Position numbers and translations under genes: made by a program
Notes under the pieces: generated by a model
Seen by the model: the letters and a program-made list of their open reading frames with translations, nothing else
Told to the model about the DNA's origin: nothing
Database searches by the model: none
Origin: Candidatus Polarisedimenticolaceae bacterium
GTDB taxonomy: Bacteria > Acidobacteriota > Polarisedimenticolia > Polarisedimenticolales > DASRJG01
Length of the DNA: 49,977 nt
Assembly (NCBI GenBank): GCA_036376135.1
Contig: DASVAW010000132.1
Location: 1-49,977, forward strand
Direction of reading: 5' to 3'
Shown here: positions 8,236 to 15,913 of the stretch, piece after piece
How positions within the stretch are numbered: the stretch's first letter is position 1
Layout of the letters: each line of letters begins with the position of its first letter

Positions 8236-9255
8236 TTACCGCGCCGCGCCGCTCGCGGGAAGGTCGTCGGCGATCCACCCGCGGATGAGCTCGATCGCCT
8301 CGGCGTCGGCGACGACCGTCCCGAGGGGCGGCATCTGGGACATGGGGCGGCGCGACTTCATCCGGTGGAGGAGCGCGCTGTTCTCGGGGGCCCCGGGGGC
8401 GATGCGGCGCGAGCGCTCGGGAGCGATCCCCGGAACGGCGTAGATTCCCGCGACGTCGACGGTGCTCCGAAACACCGCCGACCCCGGCTCGTGCGCGAGC
8501 ACCAGGCCCAGGCGCGCGAGCGGACCGTGGGAGTTGTGGCAGGCGCCGCAGTTCGCCGCGAGGTAACCGAGCGCCGCGCGCTCGCGAGGCGTCGCCGCCT
8601 CGATCCTGGGCGGGTGTTCGACCCACTCGCGACGATCGGGGACCAGGCGCCCCTCGTCGACGAGGGAGCGCAGGGTCACCATCCCCGGCCGGAGCGGCTC
8701 GGCGTGCGGAGCTGCGGGGTCGCGGTCGTCGGAAAGCTGGAGCGCGTCGAACCCGAGCGACTCCCCCTTCCCGCCGCGGTGACAGGCCACGCAATCGGTG
8801 CGGGCGGGGATCGAGTGGAATCTCCCCGGCGCGACTTCGGCGACGTTCGGGACCCCCTCCTCCGGGGCGAGGTACGCCTCCGACTGCTCGTCGTTCCAGA
8901 CGTACGATGCGAACAGCCACGCGTCCTGTCCGGTCTTCCAGACCAGACGCGTCTCGACCTTCTTCCCGCCGAACGCGAACTCCTTCCAGAGCTTCGTCCC
9001 GACCGGAAAGGACCAGCGGAAGGGGTCGGTCGTGTCGATCGTCGTCCCGTCGGGAATGAAGATCCACCGCGACTTCACCGCGCCGTCGGTCCAGAGCGGG
9101 TACTGGGGCGAGAAGGGGCGGTTGCGCGCGTCGACCACCGCGGTCCCGCGACCGGCGTAAAGGCCGGTCTCGGTGAGCCGCTGCGGCGGCTGCGTCGTCG
9201 CCGCGCCGAGCGCGGCGACCCCCGCGAGCGCCGCGAGGATGGAGCGCGCGCGCAT
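8236..9255 (-). CDS. Exported dihaem c-type cytochrome
   Basis: A 339-residue exported protein with a short signal peptide (ILAALAGVAALGAATT). Two haem-attachment motifs are present, CVACH (about residue 169) and CGACH (about 235). The region after the signal (YPLWTDGAVKSRWIFIPDGT) resembles a conserved N-terminal module found in large 'SO2930-type' dihaem cytochrome-like proteins, and the C-terminal part has PMSQMPPLGT, a likely axial-Met region. It starts 4 nt after the upstream monohaem cytochrome stop, so the two are co-expressed periplasmic electron carriers. The redox partner is unknown. Confidence 0.9.
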   Translation of the reverse strand: MRARSILAALAGVAALGAATTQPPQRLTETGLYAGRGTAVVDARNRPFSPQYPLWTDGAVKSRWIFIPDGTTIDTTDPFRWSFPVGTKLWKEFAFGGKKVETRLVWKTGQDAWLFASYVWNDEQSEAYLAPEEGVPNVAEVAPGRFHSIPARTDCVACHRGGKGESLGFDALQLSDDRDPAAPHAEPLRPGMVTLRSLVDEGRLVPDRREWVEHPPRIEAATPRERAALGYLAANCGACHNSHGPLARLGLVLAHEPGSAVFRSTVDVAGIYAVPGIAPERSRRIAPGAPENSALLHRMKSRRPMSQMPPLGTVVADAEAIELIRGWIADDLPASGAAR

Positions 9256-9259
9256 CGGC

Positions 9260-9805
9260 CTATTCCGCCGGCTCGATCGGCTGCGGAACCTTGTTGCGGA
9301 CGGGCTCGAGCGACCGGAGGTAGGCCCACAGGTCGGCGAGGTCCTCGTCGGTGGCGGCGCCGAGCATGAAGTACGGCATCGGCGGGAGGATCGGTCGCCC
9401 CTGCCCTTCGTGACGGCCGGTGCGCATCGTCTGCTTGAAGGTCTCGAACGTCCACTTGCCGAGGCCGGTCTCCATGTCCGGGGTCAGGTTCGCGGCGAAG
9501 CTCGTCCCCCACGGGCCGGCGAAGGCGGTGTTGGTTGCGCCCCCGACCCACACCCACGGACCTTCGGGGAGCTTGGGTGCCGGAGGCATCACGAGGTCCT
9601 GCGGGTGACCGGTCAGGGCGCGGCTCATGTCCATCTCCGGACCCTTCGGTCCCATCTTCCAGGGGGTGTGGCAGTCGTTGCACCCACGCGTCCGCACGAT
9701 GTAGGCGCCGCGCTCCGCGCTCCCCCTCACGGGCTTGAGCTCCTCGGATGCCGTCGCGGGAAGGGCGGCGGCGAGGGCGGCGATCGCGATCCAGGTCGTT
9801 TTCAT
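9260..9805 (-). CDS. Exported monohaem cytochrome c
   Basis: A 181-residue periplasmic cytochrome c. A signal peptide (WIAIAALAAALPATASEE) is followed by one haem motif CNDCH (about residue 42) and a Met-rich distal region (PPMPYFMLGAATDEDLADLWAYLRSL) typical of cytochrome c domains. The sequence between haem and distal Met is long, like diheme-like 'cytochrome c family' proteins found beside dehydrogenases. AAGGAGG precedes the ATG. It is the promoter-proximal gene of the minus-strand block, read from the 9806-9924 intergenic region that also holds the 11-bp direct repeats. Confidence 0.9.
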   Translation of the reverse strand: MKTTWIAIAALAAALPATASEELKPVRGSAERGAYIVRTRGCNDCHTPWKMGPKGPEMDMSRALTGHPQDLVMPPAPKLPEGPWVWVGGATNTAFAGPWGTSFAANLTPDMETGLGKWTFETFKQTMRTGRHEGQGRPILPPMPYFMLGAATDEDLADLWAYLRSLEPVRNKVPQPIEPAE

Positions 9806-9871
9806 GAGGTCCTCCTTCGTCGTTCCGCCTCATGAGACGCCCGAAACCGGAGGACGCCGCCATCACGAATC

Positions 9872-9898
9872 CCTAAACTCTTCCTAACTGTTTCCTAA
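9872..9898. promoter_or_regulatory. Three 11-bp-spaced direct repeats (candidate operator)
   Basis: CCTAA occurs at 9872, 9883 and 9894, exactly 11 bp apart, within (t/c)CCTAA-type units; on the other strand this reads TTAGGAA twice and TTAGGGA once. Direct repeats at one helical turn are the classical arrangement for OmpR/PhoB-type winged-helix proteins. The site lies in the 119-bp gap between the divergent cytochrome gene (start 9805) and the split-barrel gene (start 9925), whose operon encodes a protein ending in such a winged helix. Function is inferred. Confidence 0.4.
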
Positions 9899-9924
9899 GT
9901 TGGTACCGTGGGGTCGAGCGCCCC

Positions 9925-10383
9925 ATGCTGAGTGAAGAAGTTGCAAGTTTTCTGACTTCCGGGCTGTCGCTGAACGTCGCCACCGCCTCCCGGGAGCTCG
10001 AACCCAACGGCACGCGTGCCTTCGCCGCCGTCGTCGAGCCCGACCTCGCGCACGTGGTCGTCTTCGTGCACGCGAGCGTCGCGCCGGCACTGGTCCGGGA
10101 CCTCGCCGAGAATCCACGGATCGCCCTGACCTTCGGGAGGCCGGTCGATCACCGCACCTGCCAGATCAAGGGCACGTTCGTCGGGAGCCGCGAAGCGACG
10201 GCCGACGACGTCGAGGAGGTCGCGCGGCAGGCGGAAGGGTTCGCCCGGAGTCTCGAGACGATCGGCATCTCGCGCGACCTGATGGCGGGGTGGAGCCCCT
10301 GGCCCGCGGTGGCGCTTCGGTTCCGCGCGACGGAGAGCTACGAGCAGACCCCCGGCCCCGGTGCCGGCGAGCCGCTGCGATGA
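9925..10383 (+). CDS. Pyridoxamine 5'-phosphate oxidase-like (FMN split-barrel) protein
   Basis: A 152-residue protein with the split-barrel pattern: an N-terminal helix (SEEVASFLTSG), strands SLNVATAS, HVVVFVHAS and the helix ALVRDLAENPRIALTF, then the strand CQIKGTFVG. The family binds FMN, F420 or haem. Its final bases overlap the next gene's ATG (ATGA), so it is translationally coupled to a larger protein that starts with the same fold. No catalytic role can be assigned. It could be a flavin-binding partner or sensor; a general-stress or haem-degrading member is an alternative. Confidence 0.8.
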   Translation: MLSEEVASFLTSGLSLNVATASRELEPNGTRAFAAVVEPDLAHVVVFVHASVAPALVRDLAENPRIALTFGRPVDHRTCQIKGTFVGSREATADDVEEVARQAEGFARSLETIGISRDLMAGWSPWPAVALRFRATESYEQTPGPGAGEPLR

Positions 10384-11753
10384 GCGTCACCCTCGAGAGC
10401 CTGACCCCCTGTTTCCAGGGACTGATCCCCGCGACGTTCTACACCTGCTCGCGGTCGGCGGAACCGAACGTGGCGTTGTTGAGCCACGTCGATTACGTCG
10501 ACCGGAACCACGTCGCCCTGTCGTTCCAGTTCTTCAACAAGAGCCGGCGCAACGTGGCGGAGAACCCGCGCGCGCTCGTGCGCGTCTACGATCCCGACAC
10601 CCTGCGCTGCTGGAGCCTCCGGCTGCGCTTCGTCCGATCGGAGACCGAAGGACCGGTCTTCGACGCGATGGCGCTGCGCATCGAGGCGATCGCCTCGCAC
10701 GAGGGGCTCAAGGGGATCTTCCGACTCCGCGCCGCGGACATCTACGAGGTCCTGTCGATCGAGTCCGCGCCGGACGAGCCCGGGATCCCCGTCCCCGAGG
10801 ATTGCCCGCGCCGCGCGGCCGCGACGGCGGACGCGTTGTTCACGATGCGCGCGTTGCAGGAGTTCTCGGAACGCATCCATCGTACGTGCAGCCTCGAGGC
10901 GCTGCTCGACGCGGTGCTCGAAACCCTCGAGCATCAGTTCGGCTTCGCGAATTCGATCATCGTCCTCACGGGGGAGCACCCCGGCCGCCTCGTGACGATC
11001 GCCAGCCGCGGCTACCCCGAAAGCGGCGTCGGCTCCGAGGTCGGGATCGGCGAGGGAATCATCGGCATGGTCGCCGAGGCGCGAAAGCCGATCCGCATCT
11101 CCGGGATGCTCCGCGAAATGCTCTACGCCCACGCCGTCGCGATGCGCGCGCAGGAACAGGGCATCCGCGCGGAGTGCGCGATCCCCCTCCCCGGACTCCG
11201 GCAACCGGAGAGCCAGCTCGGCATCCCGCTCCTCGCCCACGGCGAGCTGATCGGGGTGTTGTGCATCGAGAGCGAGACTCCCTACCGCTTTCACGAGCAG
11301 GACAAGGCCTTCTTCGAGCTGCTCGGGAACTACCTCGCGATCGCGATCCAGAACACGCTCCTGCGCGAGCGGTCGGAGGACGCGGAGGAGCCCGCGCCTC
11401 CGGCCGCCCCCGCGCCGGCGAAGTCGACGAAGCGCCTCGAGGCGACGTATTACGCCGCCGACGAGACGGTCCTCGTGGACGGCGAGTACCTCGTGCGAAG
11501 TCTCCCCGCGAAGATCCTGTGGAGGCTGCTCCGGGAGCACGCGACGACGGGGCGCACCGAGTTCACCAATCGCGAGCTTCGTCTCGACAAGACGCTCAGC
11601 CTTCCCGAGTACAAGGACAACCTCGAAAGCCGCCTCATCCTGCTGCGGCGCCGCCTCGAGCAGCGCTGCCCCGAGATCCGGATCGACCCGGCGGGACGGG
11701 GGAGGTTCGTGTTGGCGCTCGGGGCCGAGATCGCATTGTCCGAGCGCGCCTGA
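10380..11753 (+). CDS. FMN split-barrel / GAF / winged-helix regulator
   Basis: A 457-residue multidomain protein. Residues 1-135 repeat the split-barrel fold (NVALLSHVDYVD, NHVALSFQFFNKSRRNVAENPRA). Residues about 155-335 are a GAF sensor domain (FSERIHRTCSLEALLDAVLE... IGVLCIESETPY... LLGNYLAIAIQN). A Pro/Ala-rich linker (about 341-358) leads to a C-terminal segment (about 365-450) that fits an OmpR/PhoB-type winged helix: RSLPAKILWRLLREHATTGR, NRELRLDKTLSL, then NLESRLILLRRRLEQR and a final hairpin RGRFVLAL. I read it as a one-component redox- or ligand-responsive transcription regulator. The ATG overlaps the previous stop by 4 nt. The winged-helix call is the least certain part. Confidence 0.85.
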   Translation: MSVTLESLTPCFQGLIPATFYTCSRSAEPNVALLSHVDYVDRNHVALSFQFFNKSRRNVAENPRALVRVYDPDTLRCWSLRLRFVRSETEGPVFDAMALRIEAIASHEGLKGIFRLRAADIYEVLSIESAPDEPGIPVPEDCPRRAAATADALFTMRALQEFSERIHRTCSLEALLDAVLETLEHQFGFANSIIVLTGEHPGRLVTIASRGYPESGVGSEVGIGEGIIGMVAEARKPIRISGMLREMLYAHAVAMRAQEQGIRAECAIPLPGLRQPESQLGIPLLAHGELIGVLCIESETPYRFHEQDKAFFELLGNYLAIAIQNTLLRERSEDAEEPAPPAAPAPAKSTKRLEATYYAADETVLVDGEYLVRSLPAKILWRLLREHATTGRTEFTNRELRLDKTLSLPEYKDNLESRLILLRRRLEQRCPEIRIDPAGRGRFVLALGAEIALSERA

Positions 11754-11791
11754 GCGCCTTCCCACTAGAATGACCGGTCGGAGGTTCCCCG

Positions 11792-12157
11792 ATGCCCTAT
11801 GAGCTCTGGAAAGTCGTCCACCTGATCGGCGTCATCGCGCTGTTCTCCTCGCTGGGCGGGCTCGCGGCGCTTTCGCTCGTCGGACGCCCCGAGGCGTCGA
11901 AACCGTTCAAGGTCCTCCACGGCGTCGCGTTGTTCGTGATCTTCCTCGCGGGGTTCGGCCTGCTCGCCAAGCTCGGCATGGGGGGCCCCTCCTCCTGGGG
12001 GGTTTGGGTCTACGTGAAGCTCGGGGTCTGGCTCGCGCTCGGCGCGGCGCTCGCGTTCGTCAAGTCCGCGGGACGCAACGCCACCGCCGTGCTGCTGCTC
12101 TGCGCCCTGCTCGGCGCGATCGCGGCGTGGGCGGCGGTGGCGAAGCCGGGGATGTAG
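11792..12157 (+). CDS. Small integral membrane protein, four predicted helices
   Basis: A 121-residue hydrophobic protein with about four membrane segments: WKVVHLIGVIALFSSLGGLA, VLHGVALFVIFLAGFGLL, VWVYVKLGVWLALGAALAF and TAVLLLCALLGAIAAWAAV. The first helix contains WKxxHLIG, and such a His within a helix is common in small cytochrome-b-like or SirB/CopD-type membrane proteins, but one His is not enough for a haem claim. GGAGG lies upstream of the ATG. It follows the regulator by 38 nt and meets a cytochrome gene tail to tail. No function assigned. Confidence 0.75.
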   Translation: MPYELWKVVHLIGVIALFSSLGGLAALSLVGRPEASKPFKVLHGVALFVIFLAGFGLLAKLGMGGPSSWGVWVYVKLGVWLALGAALAFVKSAGRNATAVLLLCALLGAIAAWAAVAKPGM

Positions 12158-12161
12158 GCCT

Positions 12162-12581
12162 TCAGCGCTGCTGCATCGACTCGAGGTGGTCGGCGAGGGC
12201 GCGGGCCCGCATCTCGAGCACCGCGGGGTCGTCCCCGACCCGCAACCGGAAGATCGTTCCCCAATCCGGCATCGGGGTCGTCGTGGGGCTTTCCGCGTGC
12301 CCCGACCTGATCGTCGCGAGCACGTGCCGGCGCGGGAATTCCGGCGAGTGGGTGAGCGTGAGCGCGGTCAGGTCGGCGGGTTTGTTGGCCAGCACGGGAG
12401 ACACCCCGCCGTCGCCCCTTCCGTCCTCGCCGTGGCAACGCGCGCAGTACGTCGCGTACATCGCGGCCCCCGCGGTCGGCGGCGGAGCCGATCCCTGGAT
12501 CAACTCGATGCGCTGCGCCTGGGCGGCCCCGAGCACGAACCCCGAAGCCACCGCGACGGTCACGAACCAGCGGGTTTTCAT
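12162..12581 (-). CDS. Exported cytochrome c
   Basis: A 139-residue class I-like cytochrome c with a signal peptide (FVTVAVASGFVLGAAQAQ) and a single haem motif CARCHGEDGRGDGG. The distal methionine is likely in TTTPMPDWGTIF. The start MKTRWF is chosen because GGAGG lies a few bases upstream; an in-frame ATG seven codons earlier would run into that site. It is the third c-type cytochrome within 4.3 kb. It stands divergent to the ECF sigma factor gene, with which it shares a 119-bp intergenic region. Confidence 0.9.
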   Translation of the reverse strand: MKTRWFVTVAVASGFVLGAAQAQRIELIQGSAPPPTAGAAMYATYCARCHGEDGRGDGGVSPVLANKPADLTALTLTHSPEFPRRHVLATIRSGHAESPTTTPMPDWGTIFRLRVGDDPAVLEMRARALADHLESMQQR

Positions 12582-12700
12582 GGCTGCCTCCTTCCTTTCC
12601 ACCCCCTGGTGGTCGGCCTGGGCCGGGCGTGACGCAACTCGCGAGAAATCCCGCCCAACGCCGGCCTCCCGGGCCCCGTACCCTTCCCGGAGGGAACGTC

Positions 12701-13264
12701 ATGGAGCCCGGAACCGGCCTTCTCGACGACGCGGATCTGGCCCGGCGGATTCGGGATGGGGACCTCGCGGCGGAGGAGGAGTTCGGACGGAGGTACGGGC
12801 GGCGGCTGCGCGCGATGATGCTCGCCCGCACCCGCAACCCCGCCGACGCGGAGGATCTCGCCCAGGAGGCGCTGCTCGCCGCCCTGCAGGCGCTGCGCGC
12901 GGGACGGATCGACTCCCCCGAACACCTCGCGGCGTTCGTCCACGGGATCGGCCGCAACGTGGTCGCGGGCTTCGCGCGGACCCGCGCGCGACACCCCGCG
13001 GAGGTCACGCTTCCCGAGGACCTGCGCGCGCGGCGGACGCGTTCGCGCATCACCCGCGGCAGCACGATCGCGAAGGCCATGCGCGGGGTCGCGGGGCTGA
13101 GGACCACCGACCGCGCGATCCTCGCGTTGTCCTACTGGTGCGGGCGCTCGGGGCCGGCGATCGCGCGGGCGCTCCACCTGCGTGGCGATCTGGTTCGAGC
13201 CCGGAAGGCCCGGGCGCTCCGCAAGCTCGCGCTCGCCCTCCGCGGCGGGCGAGCCGCTACTTGA
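12701..13264 (+). CDS. ECF-type RNA polymerase sigma factor
   Basis: A 187-residue sigma-70-family factor. Region 2 is seen in FGRRYGRRLRAMMLARTRNPADAEDLAQEALLAAL (about 28-65), with the DAEDLxQEA signature that contacts core polymerase and the -10. Region 4 is seen in LSYWCGRSGPAIARALHL followed by a basic RARKARALRKLAL helix. The start MEPGTGLL is chosen because CGGAGGG lies 7 nt upstream; the frame further upstream lacks a site. No anti-sigma factor is adjacent. The 3' end overlaps the convergent peroxidase gene by 8 bp. The regulon is unknown. Confidence 0.85.
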   Translation: MEPGTGLLDDADLARRIRDGDLAAEEEFGRRYGRRLRAMMLARTRNPADAEDLAQEALLAALQALRAGRIDSPEHLAAFVHGIGRNVVAGFARTRARHPAEVTLPEDLRARRTRSRITRGSTIAKAMRGVAGLRTTDRAILALSYWCGRSGPAIARALHLRGDLVRARKARALRKLALALRGGRAAT

Positions 13265-13787
13265 GCGCCGACTCGATCGCGGCGCGCAGCTCGTCGCTCT
13301 CCGGCGTCGTGCGGCTGCCGAACGAGGCGCGTACCCGGCCGTCCCTGCCGACCAGGTACTTGTGGAAGTTCCACTTCGGCTCCCCTTGGCTTGCCGTGAG
13401 GAACGCGTAGACGGGCGACTGGCCGGCCCCCTTCGTGACGACCTTCTCGAACATCGGGAACGTCACGGCGTATTTCTTCTCGCAGAACGTCCTGATCTCT
13501 TCGGCGGTGCCGGGCTCCTGCCCTCCGAAGTCGTTCGACGGGAACCCCAGGACGACGACGCCTTTGTCCCTGTACTCCTTCCAGAGCTTCTCGAGCCCCG
13601 CGTACTGGGGGGTGAAGCCGCATTCGGACGCGGTGTTCACGACGAGCACGACCTTGCCCTTGTAGTCGGCGAGGCTCTTGGCGTCGCCGCTCAGGGTCCT
13701 GACGTTGAGATCGAAGAACGACATCGGCTTCTCCGGGGGGGCGCCGGTCGCCGCGAGCGCGACGGCGAGGAACGCGTCGAGGATCAT
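13257..13787 (-). CDS. Glutathione peroxidase family (thiol peroxidase)
   Basis: A 176-residue peroxidase that reduces hydroperoxides, probably including lipid peroxides. The active-site segment is NTASECGFTPQY with Cys56 in place of selenocysteine; the family's Gln/Trp partners are in FPSNDFGGQEPG and PKWNFHKYLV. In such Cys-type enzymes the electron donor is usually thioredoxin. A short hydrophobic N terminus (ILDAFLAVALAATGAPP) suggests export. AGGAGG precedes the ATG, which overlaps the plsC stop (ATGA), so it is the last gene of the fabF-lnt-plsC operon. Confidence 0.92.
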   Translation of the reverse strand: MILDAFLAVALAATGAPPEKPMSFFDLNVRTLSGDAKSLADYKGKVVLVVNTASECGFTPQYAGLEKLWKEYRDKGVVVLGFPSNDFGGQEPGTAEEIRTFCEKKYAVTFPMFEKVVTKGAGQSPVYAFLTASQGEPKWNFHKYLVGRDGRVRASFGSRTTPESDELRAAIESALK

Positions 13788-14443
13788 GGGGCCTCCTTGG
13801 CGGTGAGGGCCCGGGAAGTGTTCCACACCGACGGCCTGGCCGCGAGGTCGGCGATCGACGCCATGACGCGGTCGACGAACGCGCCGACTTCCCCCCGCGA
13901 CGGGAAGGGCGTCGGAGCTCCGGGGAAGAACAGCGGCCTGCCGAGGTGCAACTCGACGGTCGAGCGCCGCGGAACCCACCGATGGCGCGGAAGGCTCTCG
14001 TAGGTACCGCGGATCCCGCACGGCACGACCGGCGCGCCGGACTCGGCGGCGATGCGGCCGATCCCCGGACGTCCCGACCCGACCGATCCGTCGCGGGAGA
14101 TCCTCCCTTCCGGGAAGATCGCGACGGTCGCCCCCTCGCGCAGCGCCGCCACCACGCGCTGGACCGTCGCGAGAGGGTCCTTCGCGTCGGCCGGGACCAC
14201 CCCCAGGCTCCGGAACGCCGCGGTCCAGAGCGGCGAGCGCCGGAACCACGGCTCGTTGATCAGAAATCGGACGGGCCTCCTCGGGAAGAACCCACCCACG
14301 AACCAAGGATCCATGTACGAGGCGTGGTTCGCCGCAACGATCAGCGGGCCGGAGACCCCCGCGTGCTCGGCGCCGTGGACCTCCACGCGCCAGAACCATC
14401 GCGTCGCCGGCGCGACGAGCAGATTGACGCGGTAGAGCCACAT
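13784..14443 (-). CDS. plsC: 1-acyl-glycerol-3-phosphate acyltransferase
   Basis: A 219-residue membrane-associated acyltransferase of phospholipid synthesis. It has the H(X4)D motif NHASYMD (H40, D45), the FPEGR motif (110-114) and VPCGIRGTYE for block IV. The N-terminal MWLYRVNLLVAPATRWF is a likely amphipathic or membrane anchor. It sits 9 nt after lnt and overlaps the peroxidase start. The family also includes lyso-ornithine lipid and other acyltransferases, so the exact acceptor is inferred. Confidence 0.92.
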   Translation of the reverse strand: MWLYRVNLLVAPATRWFWRVEVHGAEHAGVSGPLIVAANHASYMDPWFVGGFFPRRPVRFLINEPWFRRSPLWTAAFRSLGVVPADAKDPLATVQRVVAALREGATVAIFPEGRISRDGSVGSGRPGIGRIAAESGAPVVPCGIRGTYESLPRHRWVPRRSTVELHLGRPLFFPGAPTPFPSRGEVGAFVDRVMASIADLAARPSVWNTSRALTAKEAP

Positions 14444-14452
14444 CGACCGCGC

Positions 14453-15913
14453 TCAGCGACGTGCGAGCGAGGTGGGGCTCCGGTCGGCGGCGTCCGTCGG
14501 GCGCATCGCCGTCGCCTCCCCCCAGCGCGTGGAGTTCCGTAACCTGCCTGCCGGGTCGATCGCCGCGGAGATTCCGTTGTTCGCGGCGCGCACGACGGGG
14601 AGGTGCGTTTCCCTGGCCCTCGCCGCGACCATCCTCGCGTGCCATTCGGGAAAGACGCTCCCGTCCCACCACGCGTCGTTCGTCAGCACGACGAGGAGGT
14701 CGGCCCCGGCGTCGCGGTATCGACGCGCGAGCGCGTCGTACATCCCCTCGAAGCAGATCAGCACGCCGATCCGGGCCCCGCCCACCTCGAAAAGCGGCGG
14801 GGGCGGCCCGGGAGTGAACGGCCCGAGCAGGGTCAGCAACGACCGACGCTCCCCGGCGGTGCGCCGGTGCGGATCCCAACCGAACGCCCGCACGAACGGA
14901 ACCCCTTCGACGAACGGGAGCAGATGCTGCTTTCCGTACCAGACGGCCGGTCGGCCGTCCGGATAGGCGATCGCCGCCCCGTTGTAAAGGGCGGTCACGA
15001 CCCCCGCGTCGCGTCTCGCGATCTCGCAGCCGTAGAGGATCGGCACTCCGACACGGCGGGCGAGCGCCTCCATCTCCGGGTCCCGGAACGCCGCGGCACC
15101 GTCCCAGAGGAGAGGCGATGGACGCGCCGTTTCCGGCCAGACCACGAGGTCGGCGTCGCGGGCGGCATCGACGGTCAGCCCCTCGAGCCGGGCCCAGAGC
15201 GCCGGCCAGCGGTCCTTCCGCATCTTGTCGGCGAGCTCCACCGCCGGCTGCACGACCCCGACGCGCAGGGGGTGAGGCGCGGGAACGGACGGACCGACGG
15301 CGTCGAGGAGCACGGGGCTCAGCCAGACCGCGAGCGCCGACGACGCCCAGACCGCCGCCCGGGGCCGGCTGCCCCTCGTCTCGATCGCGCGATCCAGGAG
15401 CGCGGCGCTCGCGAACACGAGGACCTCGAGCCCGGTCGGCCCGATCCACGGGCTCGCGGCGAGCCACGCGGGGTCGGTGCCGAAGGCGTGCGCCAGCCGA
15501 TCCGCGGGGAACGAGAGGTCCCCCAGCGTGCGCAACCAGCCCCCCAGGACGTACAGCGCGCCGAACCCGACGCCGCGAGGAATCCGAAGACGCCGCTCGA
15601 GCACGAAGGCACCCCAGCACTCGAGCACGCCGAACGGCAGGATGAAGACGATGGCCAACGCGTAGATCGCGATCGCCAGCGGCGAGTAGCTCAGGAGCGC
15701 GAGGAGGAAGTGCGCCGCGACGACGTACCTCGCGGCGCCGAAGGCGAGCCCGAAGGCCACCGCTCCGCGCGGCGTCCGGACCCGACGCAACCCGCGCATC
15801 GCCAGGAGCATCGCGACCGGGAACAGCGGCGCCAGGCCGAGCGGAAGCCAGCACAGCCCCGCGAGCCCCCCGGCGGCCGTCGCGGCGAGCACGAACGATG
15901 CGTCGCGCCTCAC
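14453..15913 (-). CDS. lnt: Apolipoprotein N-acyltransferase
   Basis: A 486-residue inner-membrane enzyme that adds the third acyl chain to the N-terminal cysteine of lipoproteins. About six membrane helices fill the first 210 residues, followed by a periplasmic nitrilase-type domain. The catalytic triad is visible as E261 (VVWPETARPS), K328 (WYGKQHLLPF) and C387 (VLICFEGMYD). The start is GTG at 15913, which overlaps the stop of the ketoacyl synthase gene (GTGA). The presence of a lipobox protein at 48.7 kb gives at least one likely substrate. Confidence 0.95.
   Translation of the reverse strand: MRRDASFVLAATAAGGLAGLCWLPLGLAPLFPVAMLLAMRGLRRVRTPRGAVAFGLAFGAARYVVAAHFLLALLSYSPLAIAIYALAIVFILPFGVLECWGAFVLERRLRIPRGVGFGALYVLGGWLRTLGDLSFPADRLAHAFGTDPAWLAASPWIGPTGLEVLVFASAALLDRAIETRGSRPRAAVWASSALAVWLSPVLLDAVGPSVPAPHPLRVGVVQPAVELADKMRKDRWPALWARLEGLTVDAARDADLVVWPETARPSPLLWDGAAAFRDPEMEALARRVGVPILYGCEIARRDAGVVTALYNGAAIAYPDGRPAVWYGKQHLLPFVEGVPFVRAFGWDPHRRTAGERRSLLTLLGPFTPGPPPPLFEVGGARIGVLICFEGMYDALARRYRDAGADLLVVLTNDAWWDGSVFPEWHARMVAARARETHLPVVRAANNGISAAIDPAGRLRNSTRWGEATAMRPTDAADRSPTSLARR

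Noticed and set aside
13600-13640. Selenocysteine in the glutathione peroxidase
   Set aside because: The active-site codon is for Cys (position 56) with no in-frame TGA.
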